Below are positions 35,389-44,237 of a DNA stretch of 64,000 nucleotides, in pieces (the stretch's first letter is position 1; each line of letters starts with the position of its first letter). The stretch spans positions 620,001 through 684,000 of the forward strand of contig NZ_JADLRJ010000004.1 of NCBI RefSeq assembly GCF_015477355.1, read 5' to 3'. Position numbers and translations under genes: made by a program. This DNA comes from Nocardia blacklockiae (GTDB lineage: Bacteria; Actinomycetota; Actinomycetes; Mycobacteriales; Mycobacteriaceae). The notes under the pieces were generated by a model, which saw only the letters and a list, made by a program, of their open reading frames with translations, searched no databases and was not told the DNA's origin.

Positions 35389-36003
35389 ATGGGTGAGGAA
35401 TCGTGCGCCGGGATCGTGCTCGCGGCGGGGGCCGGGACGCGATACGGACGGCCGAAGGTGCTGGCGGAGGGTGGGGCCTGGCTGCGGGGCGCGGTTGCCG
35501 CGTTGCGGGACGGTGGATGCGGGCGGGTGGTCGTGGTGCTGGGGGCGACCGGGCCCGCGCGGCGGGCGGCGGATGGGCGGTGGCTGGTGTGCGACGCGCC
35601 GGAGATCGCGATTCCCGAAGGGGCGCAGGCGGTCTGGGCCGCCGACTGGGCCGTGGGATTGGCGGCCTCGCTGCGCACCGGCTTGGCGGCGGTCGCGGAG
35701 AGCCCCGCGCAGTTCACTGTCGTGATGCCGGTCGACACCCCCGATGTCGGGCCCGACGTGGTCGCCCGGGTGCTGGCGGCGGGCCGCGCGGCGCCCAGCG
35801 GACTGGCCCGCGCGATGTTCCACAACCGGCCCGGCCACCCCGTTGTGCTCGCTCACAGGCACTGGTCGGCGGTGGCGGGTTCGGCGCAAGGAAATTTCGG
35901 AGCTCGCGCTTTTCTGGACGCTAGACCGGATATTGTGGCCGTCACGTGCGACGATCTGGCAACGGGGCGTGACCACGACTATCCGGCCACTCGTGCACCC
36001 TGA
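35389..36003 (+). CDS. MobA-like nucleotidyltransferase (MocA type)
   Basis: 204 residues. The N-terminal GIVLAAGAGTRYGRPK is the nucleotide-binding signature of the MobA-like NTP transferase family, and VVMPVDTPDVGPD holds the metal-binding Asp. In the context of XdhC and a xanthine-oxidase-family enzyme it most likely makes molybdopterin cytosine dinucleotide (MocA). GGAAGGG lies 7 bp before ATG 35389. Next gene starts 14 bp downstream. Confidence 0.82.
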   Translation: MGEESCAGIVLAAGAGTRYGRPKVLAEGGAWLRGAVAALRDGGCGRVVVVLGATGPARRAADGRWLVCDAPEIAIPEGAQAVWAADWAVGLAASLRTGLAAVAESPAQFTVVMPVDTPDVGPDVVARVLAAGRAAPSGLARAMFHNRPGHPVVLAHRHWSAVAGSAQGNFGARAFLDARPDIVAVTCDDLATGRDHDYPATRAP

Positions 36004-36016
36004 TCGGGAGTTTGTG

Positions 36017-37015
36017 ATGCGTGACATCGTCGATGACCTCATGCGGGTGTGGCAGAGCGGCCGGACGGGCGGGCTGGCGACATTGGTCAGGACGTTCGGG
36101 CATTCCCCCCTCCCGGTGGGCTCGACGATGCTGCTCGACCCCGACGGCGCCGTGTACGGATCGGTCTCCGACGGTTGCTACGAGGCGGTGGTGTACGAGG
36201 CGGCCGCGCACGCCGCGCGATCCGGCCGCCGCGAACTGCAACGGTTCGACGGCCACACCGGACTCGACGTGAGCGCCGACTGCGGCACCATCGACGTGTT
36301 CGTGGAACCGTTCTCCCGCAACCACTTTCCCGAGTTCGCGGCGGTGGCCAAGGAGATCGCCGCCAATCGTCCGGTCACCGTGTTCACGGTGGTGTGGCAT
36401 TCCGATCCCGAGGTGATCGGGCAGCACCTGGTGACCGACCGCCGCCACAACACCGAGCTGGTGTCGCTGCCGGAGTCGGACGTGTTCGTCTCCTCCTACA
36501 CCGCGCTGCCGCGGCTGATCATCTTCGGCGCCAACCCTTTCGCGGCCGCGCTCGCCACGCAGGGCAAGCTGCTCGGCTACCGCGTCACCGTCTGCGACGC
36601 CCGCGAGACCTTCGCCGCGGCGAACGCCTTCCCCGGTGCCGAGGTGGTGGCCGACTGGCCGCACCGCTACCTCAACGCACAGGTCGCCGCGGGCGAAATC
36701 GACTCCACCACAGCGCTTGTCGCGACCTCCCAGGATCCGAAGTTCGAGATCCCGCTGCTGACCGTGGCCCTGCGACTACCCGGGGTCGGCTACGTCGGCG
36801 CGCTCGGCTCCCCCGCCGTGCACGCCCGGCGGCTCGAGGCGCTGGAGGCCGGGGGCTTCGATGCCGAGACGCTGTCGCGGCTGCACGCGCCCGCCGGTCT
36901 CGACATCGGCGCGCAGACCCCGATGGAGACCGCCGTCGCCATCGCCGCGGAACTGGTGGCCACGCGGTCGAGAACGGCGCAGCGGTCCGCCCGCCCCGCC
37001 GTCCCCGTGCCCTGA
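36017..37015 (+). CDS. xdhC: XdhC/CoxI-family molybdenum-cofactor insertion protein
   Basis: 332 residues: N-terminal XdhC domain (STMLLDPDGAVYGSVSDGC, then ADCGTIDVFVEPF) and C-terminal Rossmann domain (LIIFGANPFAAALATQGKLLG, ending in GYVGALGSPAVHARR). XdhC proteins bind and deliver sulfurated molybdenum cofactor to xanthine-dehydrogenase-family enzymes. CGGGAG is 6 bp before ATG 36017. Probably cotranscribed with the MocA-like gene; its client is the hydroxylase at 27511-31148. Confidence 0.88.
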   Translation: MRDIVDDLMRVWQSGRTGGLATLVRTFGHSPLPVGSTMLLDPDGAVYGSVSDGCYEAVVYEAAAHAARSGRRELQRFDGHTGLDVSADCGTIDVFVEPFSRNHFPEFAAVAKEIAANRPVTVFTVVWHSDPEVIGQHLVTDRRHNTELVSLPESDVFVSSYTALPRLIIFGANPFAAALATQGKLLGYRVTVCDARETFAAANAFPGAEVVADWPHRYLNAQVAAGEIDSTTALVATSQDPKFEIPLLTVALRLPGVGYVGALGSPAVHARRLEALEAGGFDAETLSRLHAPAGLDIGAQTPMETAVAIAAELVATRSRTAQRSARPAVPVP

Positions 37016-37019
37016 TCCG

Positions 37020-38090
37020 CTACTTCAGCTCGGGGTGCTCGGCGTAGAGCTCGCGCAGCACCGACAGGTCGAACAACTGCTCGGCCTTGATATCGATTTT
37101 CGCCTTGCCCAGGGCCTCGATGTTCTGAGCGATCAGCTGGTCGGTCATGGTCAGCAGGCCGTTCGCCCGGGAATCCGGGGACACCACCAGATCGTTCTGG
37201 GCCTTCGCCTCCTCGACCTGCTCGGCGAGGTCGAGCCGCTGGTCCTTGCCGTAGACCTCGACCGCGAGCCGCGCGCCCTCGGCCGGGTCGGCGACGGCGT
37301 CCTTCCAGCCCTTGATCTCCGCGGCGAGGAACGCCTTCAATTTGTCCCGCTCCGAGTCGATGGTCTCCTGCCGGACCGTGAGCGTTTCCGCGGTGAGCGG
37401 CAGGCCGTAGTCGGCGAACAGGAAGTGCGCGGTACGAAAACCTTTGGCCGCCAGCGTGATCGGCTCGTTGGTCACATAGCTCACCCAGCCGTCGACCTCG
37501 CCGTTGGCCAGCGGCGTGGGGTCGTACTGGGCGGGCACGATCTGCACGTCGTTCGGGGTCATGCCGTTGGCCGACAGCAGCGCGGCGAAGATCAGCTGAT
37601 TGGTGTCCTGCACGCCGATCTTGCGGCCCTTCATCTCGGCCGGCGCGGTGATCGGTTTCGCCGCCGAGCTCACGATGCAGAACGGATTCTTTTGATAGGT
37701 GGTCCCGACGATCTTCGCGGGCAGGCCCTCCAGGACCGCGGGCGCGGTGGTCTGCGGGGCCGAGAGACCGAGCCAGATCTTGCCGGTGTCGAGTCCCGCC
37801 TCGACCGACGTGCTGGCCGCGCCGCCCGCCACCAGGTCGACCCCGCCGAACCCGGCGTCGCGGAAATAGCCGCGGCTGTCGGCGAAGTACTCGCCCGCGA
37901 ACTCGATGTTCTTCAGCCACGACAGCTGGACGGCGACCTTGCCGAACCGGGAGCCGTCGGCGACGGTGCCGTTGGCGTGGCCGGAGTCGGAGCCGTCACC
38001 GCAGGCCGCGAGCACGCCGCCGGCGCCGAGCGCGAGCCCGGCGAGGCCCGACATGCGCAAGAAGGACCGGCGATCGGTGAATTTCGTCAT
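37020..38090 (-). CDS. ABC importer solute-binding lipoprotein, ThiY/SsuA (NMT1) type
   Basis: 356 residues. The N-terminus has a twin-arginine motif (RRSFLRMSG) and a lipobox ending LAAC at Cys30, so it is a Tat-exported lipoprotein. VQLSWLKNIEFAGEYFADSRGY matches the NMT1/THI5-like family that binds thiamine precursors, riboflavin or other small heterocycles. The TGA of the permease abuts its ATG. The substrate is not determined; closeness to Mo-hydroxylase genes makes a heterocycle plausible. Confidence 0.85.
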   Translation of the reverse strand: MTKFTDRRSFLRMSGLAGLALGAGGVLAACGDGSDSGHANGTVADGSRFGKVAVQLSWLKNIEFAGEYFADSRGYFRDAGFGGVDLVAGGAASTSVEAGLDTGKIWLGLSAPQTTAPAVLEGLPAKIVGTTYQKNPFCIVSSAAKPITAPAEMKGRKIGVQDTNQLIFAALLSANGMTPNDVQIVPAQYDPTPLANGEVDGWVSYVTNEPITLAAKGFRTAHFLFADYGLPLTAETLTVRQETIDSERDKLKAFLAAEIKGWKDAVADPAEGARLAVEVYGKDQRLDLAEQVEEAKAQNDLVVSPDSRANGLLTMTDQLIAQNIEALGKAKIDIKAEQLFDLSVLRELYAEHPELK

Positions 38091-38888
38091 TCAACTCTTC
38101 CCTGCCTCGGGCCCGAAGCGGGCCGATACCACGTTCTCGATCACTCCGACGATCGCGTAGAGCAGCACCGACACCAGTGTCACCACCACGATCGAAGCCC
38201 ACAGCTTGCTGTACTGGAAGGTGGGTATCGCCCGGATCAGCGCCGCGCCCAGACCCGTTCCGCTGCCGAGCCATTCGCCGAGCAGCGCCCCGATCAGCGC
38301 GCCGGGCACCGAGATTCGCGCCGCCGCGAACACCGCCGGGAGCGCCGCGGGCACGGCCACCAGCCGCAGCGCGGTCCAGCGCGAACCGCCGTAGGCGGCA
38401 ACGAGTTCCATCGCCTGCCGGGAGGCCGAGCGCAGCCCGGTCATGATCATCACGAGGGCGGGGAAGAACACGACGATCGCCGCCAGCACCGTCACGCCGA
38501 CGACGCCGCGGCCGAACACCAGCACGATGATCGGGGTCAGCGCCACCAGCGGCACCGACCGCAGCAGCAGGGCCACCGGCAGGAACGACTGCTCCACCGC
38601 GGGCACGGTGACGAACAGCGCCGCCACCACCAGCGCACCGGTCAGCCCCACCCCGAATCCAACGGCCGCGTCGCGCAGCGTGATCGCCAGATCGGCGAAG
38701 ATCGCGTGCCGTGCGGTGCCGGCCGAGGGGCCGGTGACCAGATAGCTCCACACGTCGGCGGGTGTCTTGCCCACGCGCGGTCCGACCTGCGGGAACGCCT
38801 TCAGGAAGGCGTACCAGATCGCCAGCATCAGAATCAGCGAGATCAGCAGGGGCAGTAGGAATTTGCCGACGCGGCGCAGCGCGATCAC
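38091..38888 (-). CDS. ABC importer permease 2
   Basis: 265 residues, about six hydrophobic helices. The EAA-type cytoplasmic loop is ELVAAYGGSRWTALRLVAVPAALP, the BPD_transp_1 signature of SsuC/TauC-like permeases. GTG 38888 overlaps the upstream permease stop and has GGAGG 7 bp upstream. Forms the membrane channel together with the permease at 38885-39640. Confidence 0.88.
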   Translation of the reverse strand: MIALRRVGKFLLPLLISLILMLAIWYAFLKAFPQVGPRVGKTPADVWSYLVTGPSAGTARHAIFADLAITLRDAAVGFGVGLTGALVVAALFVTVPAVEQSFLPVALLLRSVPLVALTPIIVLVFGRGVVGVTVLAAIVVFFPALVMIMTGLRSASRQAMELVAAYGGSRWTALRLVAVPAALPAVFAAARISVPGALIGALLGEWLGSGTGLGAALIRAIPTFQYSKLWASIVVVTLVSVLLYAIVGVIENVVSARFGPEAGKS

Positions 38889-39640
38889 GCGGTCACCTCC
38901 GTCGGCCGCCCGGTCCACGGCGTCGCGAGCCGGGCCAGCAGCGCCACCGCCGCGTACCCGACACCCGCGAGGGCGGCCGCGGCGAGGGCCATGCCCCAGG
39001 TGCGCGGCACGTTGTAGGAGGTCTGCGCCGCGGTCAGCGCCACCCCGATACCGCTGTCGACGCCGCCCAGGTACTCCCCGATGATCGCGCCGAGCACCGC
39101 CGAGGGCGCGGCGATCTTCAACGCCGCCAACGTGTTCGGCAGCGCGGCGATCACCTGCACCCGGCGCAGCTGCTGCCATCGTCCGCCGCCGTAGGCCCGG
39201 ATCAGGTCGAGACTGGTGCGGTCGGCCGAGCGCAGGCCCGCGACCGTGCCGACCATCGTGGTGAAGAAGCAGTACATGGCTGCCAGGAACACCGTCGGGG
39301 TGCGGCCGCCGAACACCACCAGGATGATGGGGCCGAGCGCGAGCAGCGGCGTGCAGTAGCTGAGGATGGCGAGCTGGGTGGCCAGCGACTCGATCGGCGG
39401 CGCCAGCAGCACCAGCACGGCCAGCGCGATGGCCAGCCCGTTGCCCCAGAGGAAGCCTTGCAGCGCGCCCGCCGCGGTGACCCGGAAGTTCGGCCCGTAG
39501 AGCGCCCAGCCGTCGGTGTACATGGTGTGCAACACGGTCCACGGGCTCGGCACGGTGCCGCCCGCGACACCGAGCGCGGCCAGCGCCCACCACAGCGCGA
39601 TCAGCGCCGCCACGCCGAGCGCGCCGCCCGCGCGTCTCAT
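38885..39640 (-). CDS. ABC importer permease 1
   Basis: 251 residues with about six membrane segments and the EAA-like loop [23 protein letters not shown]. It resembles, but is not identical to, the next permease, so the transporter probably has a heterodimeric channel. ATG 39640 overlaps the ATPase stop (ATGA). Confidence 0.87.
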   Translation of the reverse strand: MRRAGGALGVAALIALWWALAALGVAGGTVPSPWTVLHTMYTDGWALYGPNFRVTAAGALQGFLWGNGLAIALAVLVLLAPPIESLATQLAILSYCTPLLALGPIILVVFGGRTPTVFLAAMYCFFTTMVGTVAGLRSADRTSLDLIRAYGGGRWQQLRRVQVIAALPNTLAALKIAAPSAVLGAIIGEYLGGVDSGIGVALTAAQTSYNVPRTWGMALAAAALAGVGYAAVALLARLATPWTGRPTEVTA

Positions 39641-40467
39641 TCGGCACCGCCCGGAAGTGCCGGTGCCGCTTCGGCTTCCGCGGCGAGGCCGCCGCGTCCG
39701 AACAGCAGCTCCGACAGGTAGTCGTGCAGCCGGTGGAATTCCGGCGACCGCATCATCTCCGGGGTCCGCGGGCGCGGCAGGTCGATCGGCACCGTCTCGA
39801 TCACCCGTCCCGGGCGCGGGCTCAGCACGGCCACCACGTCGGAGAGGAAGACCGCCTCGCCGATGCCGTGCGTGACCATCAGTGTGGTGGCGGGCTTCTC
39901 GGTCCAGATGCGCAGCAGTTCGAGGTTCAGGCGCTGGCGGGTCATGTCGTCGAGCGCGCCGAACGGCTCGTCGAGCAGCAGTACGCTCGGCTGCACCACC
40001 AGTGCCCGCGCGATCGAAACCCGTTGCCGCATACCGCCGGACAGCTGCGCCGGCTTGGCCTTCTCGAACCCCTCCAGCCCGACCAGCGCGATCAGATCGG
40101 CGACCAGGCCCGGATCCGCGGGCAGCCCGGCCACCTGCAAGGGCAGTTTGATATTGGCTTCCACACTGCGCCACGGCAACAGCGCCGAATCCTGGAAGGC
40201 GATGCCGAACCCGTGGCGGCGGCGCAACTCCGAAGGCGTCGCGCCGTTGATGCGGGCGGTGCCGGTCGTGGGGGTTTCCAGCCCGGCGAGGATGCGCAGC
40301 ACGGTCGACTTCCCGCATCCGGACGGGCCCAGCAGCGACAGGAACGCCCCCTGTTCGGTGTGCAGGTCCACCGCGTCCAGCGCCGGCACCGTCCGCCGAC
40401 CGACCCGGAACGTCTTGCCGAGGCCGCTGACGTGAATGCCCGTGCCGGCGACCGCTGTACTGCTCAT
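39637..40467 (-). CDS. ABC importer ATPase
   Basis: 276 residues. Walker [11 protein letters not shown]-loop FQDSALLPW, signature LSGGMRQR, Walker [12 protein letters not shown] and switch His (THGIGE) are intact, in the SsuB/TauB/ThiZ family. First gene of the four-gene importer operon ATPase-permease-permease-binding protein, each overlapping or abutting the next. The extended C-terminus (Ala/Glu-rich) is not conserved. Confidence 0.92.
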   Translation of the reverse strand: MSSTAVAGTGIHVSGLGKTFRVGRRTVPALDAVDLHTEQGAFLSLLGPSGCGKSTVLRILAGLETPTTGTARINGATPSELRRRHGFGIAFQDSALLPWRSVEANIKLPLQVAGLPADPGLVADLIALVGLEGFEKAKPAQLSGGMRQRVSIARALVVQPSVLLLDEPFGALDDMTRQRLNLELLRIWTEKPATTLMVTHGIGEAVFLSDVVAVLSPRPGRVIETVPIDLPRPRTPEMMRSPEFHRLHDYLSELLFGRGGLAAEAEAAPALPGGAE

Positions 40468-40553
40468 GTCGTCACAGTAGGAGCAACCGGTTGCGCGGAT
40501 ATTGCGAATCGGCGCTTCAGGTTAGGGGTTCGTTACGGACGGGTTCCGGTCAC

Positions 40554-40946
40554 TCACCACTCGGCGGGCTCGAACCAGTCGCGCGCCGCGCGCCGGAACA
40601 GCAGGACGATGATCACGACCGAACTGGCCGGCCCGAGCCACCCGGGCGGATGTCCGCCGCTGATCGACGGCACGGTCCACAGCATGTTCAGCCCGGCCAG
40701 CAGGATCGCCCCGATCCGCAGGCCGCCGCCCACCGCGCCGAAGGCCAGCGCCGTCAGGCCGAGCAACCAGGTGGGCACGAACGACAGCGACGTGATCAGG
40801 GCCGACCGGCCGCCGAACAACCAGCCCGCCGCGGCCGTGCACACCAGCCCGACCAGGGCCATGCCCAATGCGACCAGCTGTGCCGCCCGCACCGACGCGG
40901 GCATCCGGTAGTTCGTACTCGCCGGATCGCGCCCGGCCTCGGCCAT
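40554..40946 (-). CDS. Small integral membrane protein
   Basis: 130 residues with four hydrophobic segments (about 19-40, 48-62, 66-85 and 100-116) and short charged ends, ending ARDWFEPAEW. GGGGAGG is 4 bp before ATG 40946. Function unknown; no soluble domain. Confidence 0.75.
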   Translation of the reverse strand: MAEAGRDPASTNYRMPASVRAAQLVALGMALVGLVCTAAAGWLFGGRSALITSLSFVPTWLLGLTALAFGAVGGGLRIGAILLAGLNMLWTVPSISGGHPPGWLGPASSVVIIVLLFRRAARDWFEPAEW

Positions 40947-41076
40947 CGGTCCTCCCCAGCTCGCCAACCCGACAGGACAGCCGAACTGTACCGCGCGGTC
41001 CGTACCGGCCGAAGGCAACGCGCTGGGGGCGTGACCACACGATATGGGCTGCGGGTCGGTGAGCGAGATCCGTGTC

Positions 41077-41901
41077 TCAGGCGAGCACCCGTAACAGCCG
41101 TTCGACCTCCTCGCGCACGGCGTCCCGGCCGGGGCCGAGGTATTTGCGCGGATCGGACAGTGCGGGGGCGGCCGCGAGGGCGTCGCGGACGGCCTCGGCC
41201 AGCACGATATTCAGCCGGGTGGCGATATTGATCTTGCTCATGCCGTGTCGGACCGCCGAGCGCAGGCCGTCGTCGGGAACGCCGGAGGAGCCGTGCAGCA
41301 CCAGCGGGACGGGCACCTTCGCCGCGAGGCGCGCGATCAGCTCGTCGTCGAGCCGGGCGGCGCGGGTATGCATGGCGTGCTCGGAGCCCACGGCGACGGC
41401 CAGGGCGTCCACGCCGGTCGCCGCCACGAATTCCACGGCCTCGTCCGGATCGGTGCGCACGCCGGGCGTGTGCGCGCCGTCCTTGCCGCCGATCGCACCG
41501 AGTTCGGCCTCGACGAAGACGCCGCGGCCGTGGCACCAGCGCGCGATCTCGGCCGTACTGTCCACATTGTCGGCGTAGGGCAGGGCCGAGCCGTCGTACA
41601 TCACCGACTCGATCCCGAGTTCGACTGCCTCCCTGACCAATTCGTGCGAGGTGGCGTGGTCGAGATGCACGGTCGTCAGCGCCGGCCCGTCGGCGGCGAG
41701 CGCCAGGCAGGCGCGGGCCAGCGGCCGCAGACCGCCGTGGTACCGCACCGTGTTCTCCGAGATCTGCAGGACCACCGGGCGGTGCCGCGCTGCAGCCGCG
41801 GCCATGATCGCCTCGGCATGCTCGAGGGCGATGACGTTGCAGGCCAGCAGCCCGCCGGGCCGGGCGGCCGCGAGCAGTTCGGGAACGGGAAGCAAGGTCA
41901 A
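41077..41901 (-). CDS. Class II aldolase, tagatose/fructose-bisphosphate type
   Basis: 274 residues. TTVHLDHATS holds the catalytic Asp and a zinc His, GAIGGKDGAH, the second zinc His in VGSEHAMH, and LHGSSGVPDD are the hallmarks of class II aldolases. Length and motifs fit the GatY/KbaY/AgaY group better than fructose-bisphosphate aldolases of central metabolism. It would split tagatose 1,6-bisphosphate to glyceraldehyde 3-phosphate and dihydroxyacetone phosphate. TTG 41901 overlaps the kinase stop (TTGA). Confidence 0.86.
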   Translation of the reverse strand: MTLLPVPELLAAARPGGLLACNVIALEHAEAIMAAAAARHRPVVLQISENTVRYHGGLRPLARACLALAADGPALTTVHLDHATSHELVREAVELGIESVMYDGSALPYADNVDSTAEIARWCHGRGVFVEAELGAIGGKDGAHTPGVRTDPDEAVEFVAATGVDALAVAVGSEHAMHTRAARLDDELIARLAAKVPVPLVLHGSSGVPDDGLRSAVRHGMSKINIATRLNIVLAEAVRDALAAAPALSDPRKYLGPGRDAVREEVERLLRVLA

Positions 41902-42845
41902 GCGGAACTCTCCTGGGTGGTGCGTAGCTCGGTGACCACGACATCGGGTAGCAGCCGATCCCGCAGCGTGCGATCGATCTCGCCCGCGACCGGAATGACC
42001 ACGGCCGCGGCGGAAGTCGCCACCGCGTCGGCGAGCAGCGCGGGCCAGTCCGGTTCGGCGTCGGCGGCCAGCGCGGCGATGACCGCGGCGGTCGCGGCGT
42101 CGCCCGCGCCGGTGGGGTTGCCCGCGATCGGCTCGGGCAGTGCCGCGGACCAGGCCCCGGCGGCCGTGACCGCGACCATGCCCTCGGCGCCGCGGGTCGC
42201 GATCACCGCGCGCACGCCGCGCTCGAGCAGCGGGCGCGCCACCGCGACGACATCCGCCGCGGTCTGCGCGTCGGTGCCGGTGAGACGCTGCAATTCGTCC
42301 CGGTTGGGCATCAGGATCACGCCCGGCACCTCGGCGGCCAGCTCCAGCGCGCGGCCGTCCACGTCGCAGATGGTGGGCACGCCGACCTCGAGCGCGGCGC
42401 GGGCCAGCCGGGCGGGCACCGAGTCACCGACGCCGCCGGGCAGCGAACCCGCGATCACCATCCCACCGGTGTTAGGCAGCAGGCCCGTGACCCGCACCAG
42501 CAACTGCTCGACCGCGTAGGGGTCGCCGACCCGCGCGCCCGGTTCCCACAGCGCCGTGGCGGTGCCGTCGCCGGACTCGCTGATCACCACCGTGCGCCGC
42601 ACCCACGGCAACGCGTGCACGAAGTCCACCGGCAGCTCCAGCTCGGCGGCGGAGGCGAACACGTGGTCGGCGAAACCCGTTGCGCGGGAGTACTTCCCGA
42701 GCTGGTTGAGCACGCGGGTCACGTTGATGCCCTTGCCGCCGATGCGCTGCTCGACCGACAGCACCCGATGCGCGCGCCCCCGCTCGAACCGCTCCATGCG
42801 GTAGGTCATGTCGTAGGCGGGGTTCATCGTCACGGTGAGGATCAC
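41898..42845 (-). CDS. PfkB-family sugar-phosphate kinase (tagatose-6-phosphate or 1-phosphofructokinase type)
   Basis: 315 residues. N-terminal LTVTMNPAYDMTY, GGKGINVTRVL and the C-terminal anion-hole motif NPTGAGDA are typical of the LacC/FruK branch of PfkB kinases. In this cluster, coupled to an aldolase, a deacetylase and an AgaS-like gene, phosphorylation of tagatose 6-phosphate is the best guess; fructose 1-phosphate is the alternative. GTG 42845 overlaps the deacetylase stop. Confidence 0.84.
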   Translation of the reverse strand: MILTVTMNPAYDMTYRMERFERGRAHRVLSVEQRIGGKGINVTRVLNQLGKYSRATGFADHVFASAAELELPVDFVHALPWVRRTVVISESGDGTATALWEPGARVGDPYAVEQLLVRVTGLLPNTGGMVIAGSLPGGVGDSVPARLARAALEVGVPTICDVDGRALELAAEVPGVILMPNRDELQRLTGTDAQTAADVVAVARPLLERGVRAVIATRGAEGMVAVTAAGAWSAALPEPIAGNPTGAGDAATAAVIAALAADAEPDWPALLADAVATSAAAVVIPVAGEIDRTLRDRLLPDVVVTELRTTQESSA

Positions 42846-43996
42846 GTCAACCACTGTCCATGTCGCAGCACGCGGCGCAACCCCAGTTCGGCGTCGACCA
42901 CTATGGCGTCGGCGCGCAGGCCCGCGCGCAGGTCGCCCACGTCGGTCAGCCCGAGGGCCGCGGCCGGCGTCGCGGTGGCCGCGCGGACCGCCGCCGCCAG
43001 CGGCACCCCGCACTCGCGCACCGCCCAGCGCAGGCAGCGGAGCAGGGTCGCGGTGCCCCCGGCGATCGACCCGCTCGGCACCCGGGCGACGCCGTCGGTG
43101 ACCCGCACCGGTTGCGGACCCAGCCGGTAGTCGCCGTCCGGCAGCCCGGCGGCCTGCATGGCGTCGGTGATCAACGCGACTCGTCCGGGCGCGGTCGCGA
43201 AAACCAGTGCGCCGAAGCCGGATTCGACGTGCACGCCGTCACCGATGAGTTCCACGAACGCCTGCCGCTCCGCCGCCGCCACCAGACCGGCGGCGACCGG
43301 GCCCGGCCGCCGGTGGTGCAGCGGCGGCATACCGTTGGCCAGGTGCGTGATCAGCGTCCCGAACCCCTTGGGCGCCAGCGCGTCCCGAAACGCGCCGTAC
43401 TCGGCGTCGCTGTGGCCGAGCGCCACCACCACGCCGTGATCGGCCAGCATCCGCGCGACCGTGCCGAAGCCCCGCCGTTCGGGCGCGAGCGTCATCACCC
43501 GCAGGCGCCCACCCGCCGCCGCCAGCAGCCGCTCGACGAGCGCGGGATCGGGATCGACGAGAAACCGCGGATCCTGTGCGCCACAACGCACTTCGGAGAG
43601 AAACGGCCCTTCGACATGAATCCCCGCGATACCCCCCTCGTCGGCCACCTCCCGCAGAGTCGCCGTCTGCGCGACCATGTCCTCCGCGGCACCGGTAACC
43701 ACGCTCGCGACAACACTGGTCGACCCCTGCCGCTGATGAAACTCCGCCGCAGCTCTGACTTCTTCGGCATCAACCGAATCGAACCGATGCCCGAATCCCC
43801 CATGGTTGTGAATATCCACCAGCCCCGGCAACACCGTCCCGACAAATTCGGGCTCCACTTTCCCCGCTTGCGCCGCAACCCATTCCGTGAACCCCCGCAC
43901 CCCCACAATCCGATCCCCCCGCACCGACACCACCCCGTCATCGATCGTGCCCGCCTCCGCAACGATCCGCCCGCGTAGCTCCCACTCCCGATCCAT
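42842..43996 (-). CDS. N-acetylhexosamine-6-phosphate deacetylase (NagA/AgaA family)
   Basis: 384 residues of the amidohydrolase superfamily: VDIHNHGGFGH, metal Glu in HVEGPF, GHSDAEY with a metal His, HLANGMPPLHHR, and catalytic Asp in TDAMQAAGLPDG. It removes acetate from GlcNAc-6-P or GalNAc-6-P. GGAGGGG is 5 bp before ATG 43996. Overlaps the kinase; the three genes deacetylase-kinase-aldolase form one translational unit, which favours GalNAc-6-P. Confidence 0.88.
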   Translation of the reverse strand: MDREWELRGRIVAEAGTIDDGVVSVRGDRIVGVRGFTEWVAAQAGKVEPEFVGTVLPGLVDIHNHGGFGHRFDSVDAEEVRAAAEFHQRQGSTSVVASVVTGAAEDMVAQTATLREVADEGGIAGIHVEGPFLSEVRCGAQDPRFLVDPDPALVERLLAAAGGRLRVMTLAPERRGFGTVARMLADHGVVVALGHSDAEYGAFRDALAPKGFGTLITHLANGMPPLHHRRPGPVAAGLVAAAERQAFVELIGDGVHVESGFGALVFATAPGRVALITDAMQAAGLPDGDYRLGPQPVRVTDGVARVPSGSIAGGTATLLRCLRWAVRECGVPLAAAVRAATATPAAALGLTDVGDLRAGLRADAIVVDAELGLRRVLRHGQWLT

Positions 43997-44071
43997 CACA
44001 TCCCCTCCCTCACAGCACCAGCACCCCAGGCCATCCCGGCACCACCCCACGTCATCCCCGCACCACCACCC

Positions 44072-44152
44072 CACGTCATCCCGGCACGCTTTTGGCCGGG
44101 ATCCACCACCCCCGGCCGTGGATTCCGGCCAAAAACATGCCGGAATGACGTG
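44072..44152. repeat. Imperfect palindromic repeat element
   Basis: Left arm 44074-44105 and right arm 44119-44151 are complementary except for a few C/T or A/G differences; they begin and end with ACGTCAT and ATGACGT and contain GCTTTTGGCCGG and CCGGCCAAAAAC. The spacer is about 12 bp. The form suggests a REP-like or MITE-like dispersed element, or a long hairpin in RNA. Differences between arms are mostly compensable G-U pairs. Confidence 0.7.
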
Positions 44153-44206
44153 ATAGAGCAACTCACCCCGAATGACGTGATAGGGCAACTCACCCCGAAT
44201 GACGTG
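44143..44206. repeat. 27 bp tandem repeat, 2.4 copies
   Basis: Units start at 44143, 44170 and 44197 (truncated). They open with GAATGACGTG and end in CAACTCACCCC; units 1 and 2 differ at one base. The first unit overlaps the right end of the palindromic element, so the tandem part looks like local duplication of its end. Confidence 0.8.
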
Positions 44207-44237
44207 GGCTCAGCCACCCGCAACCACGTAGACGCCT

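Larger units (their letters stand above)
44001..44237. repeat. Repeat-rich intergenic segment
   Basis: Between the deacetylase and ROK kinase genes lies a non-coding segment of lower G+C. It contains two direct copies of CACCACCCCACGTCATCCC (from 44040 and 44064), a large imperfect palindrome (44072-44152), and two and a half tandem copies of a 27 bp unit (44143-44206). All parts share the element ACGTCAT or ATGACGT. Confidence 0.8.

Noticed and set aside
44143-44206. CRISPR array
   Set aside because: Repeat units are contiguous without spacers, and no cas genes are present.
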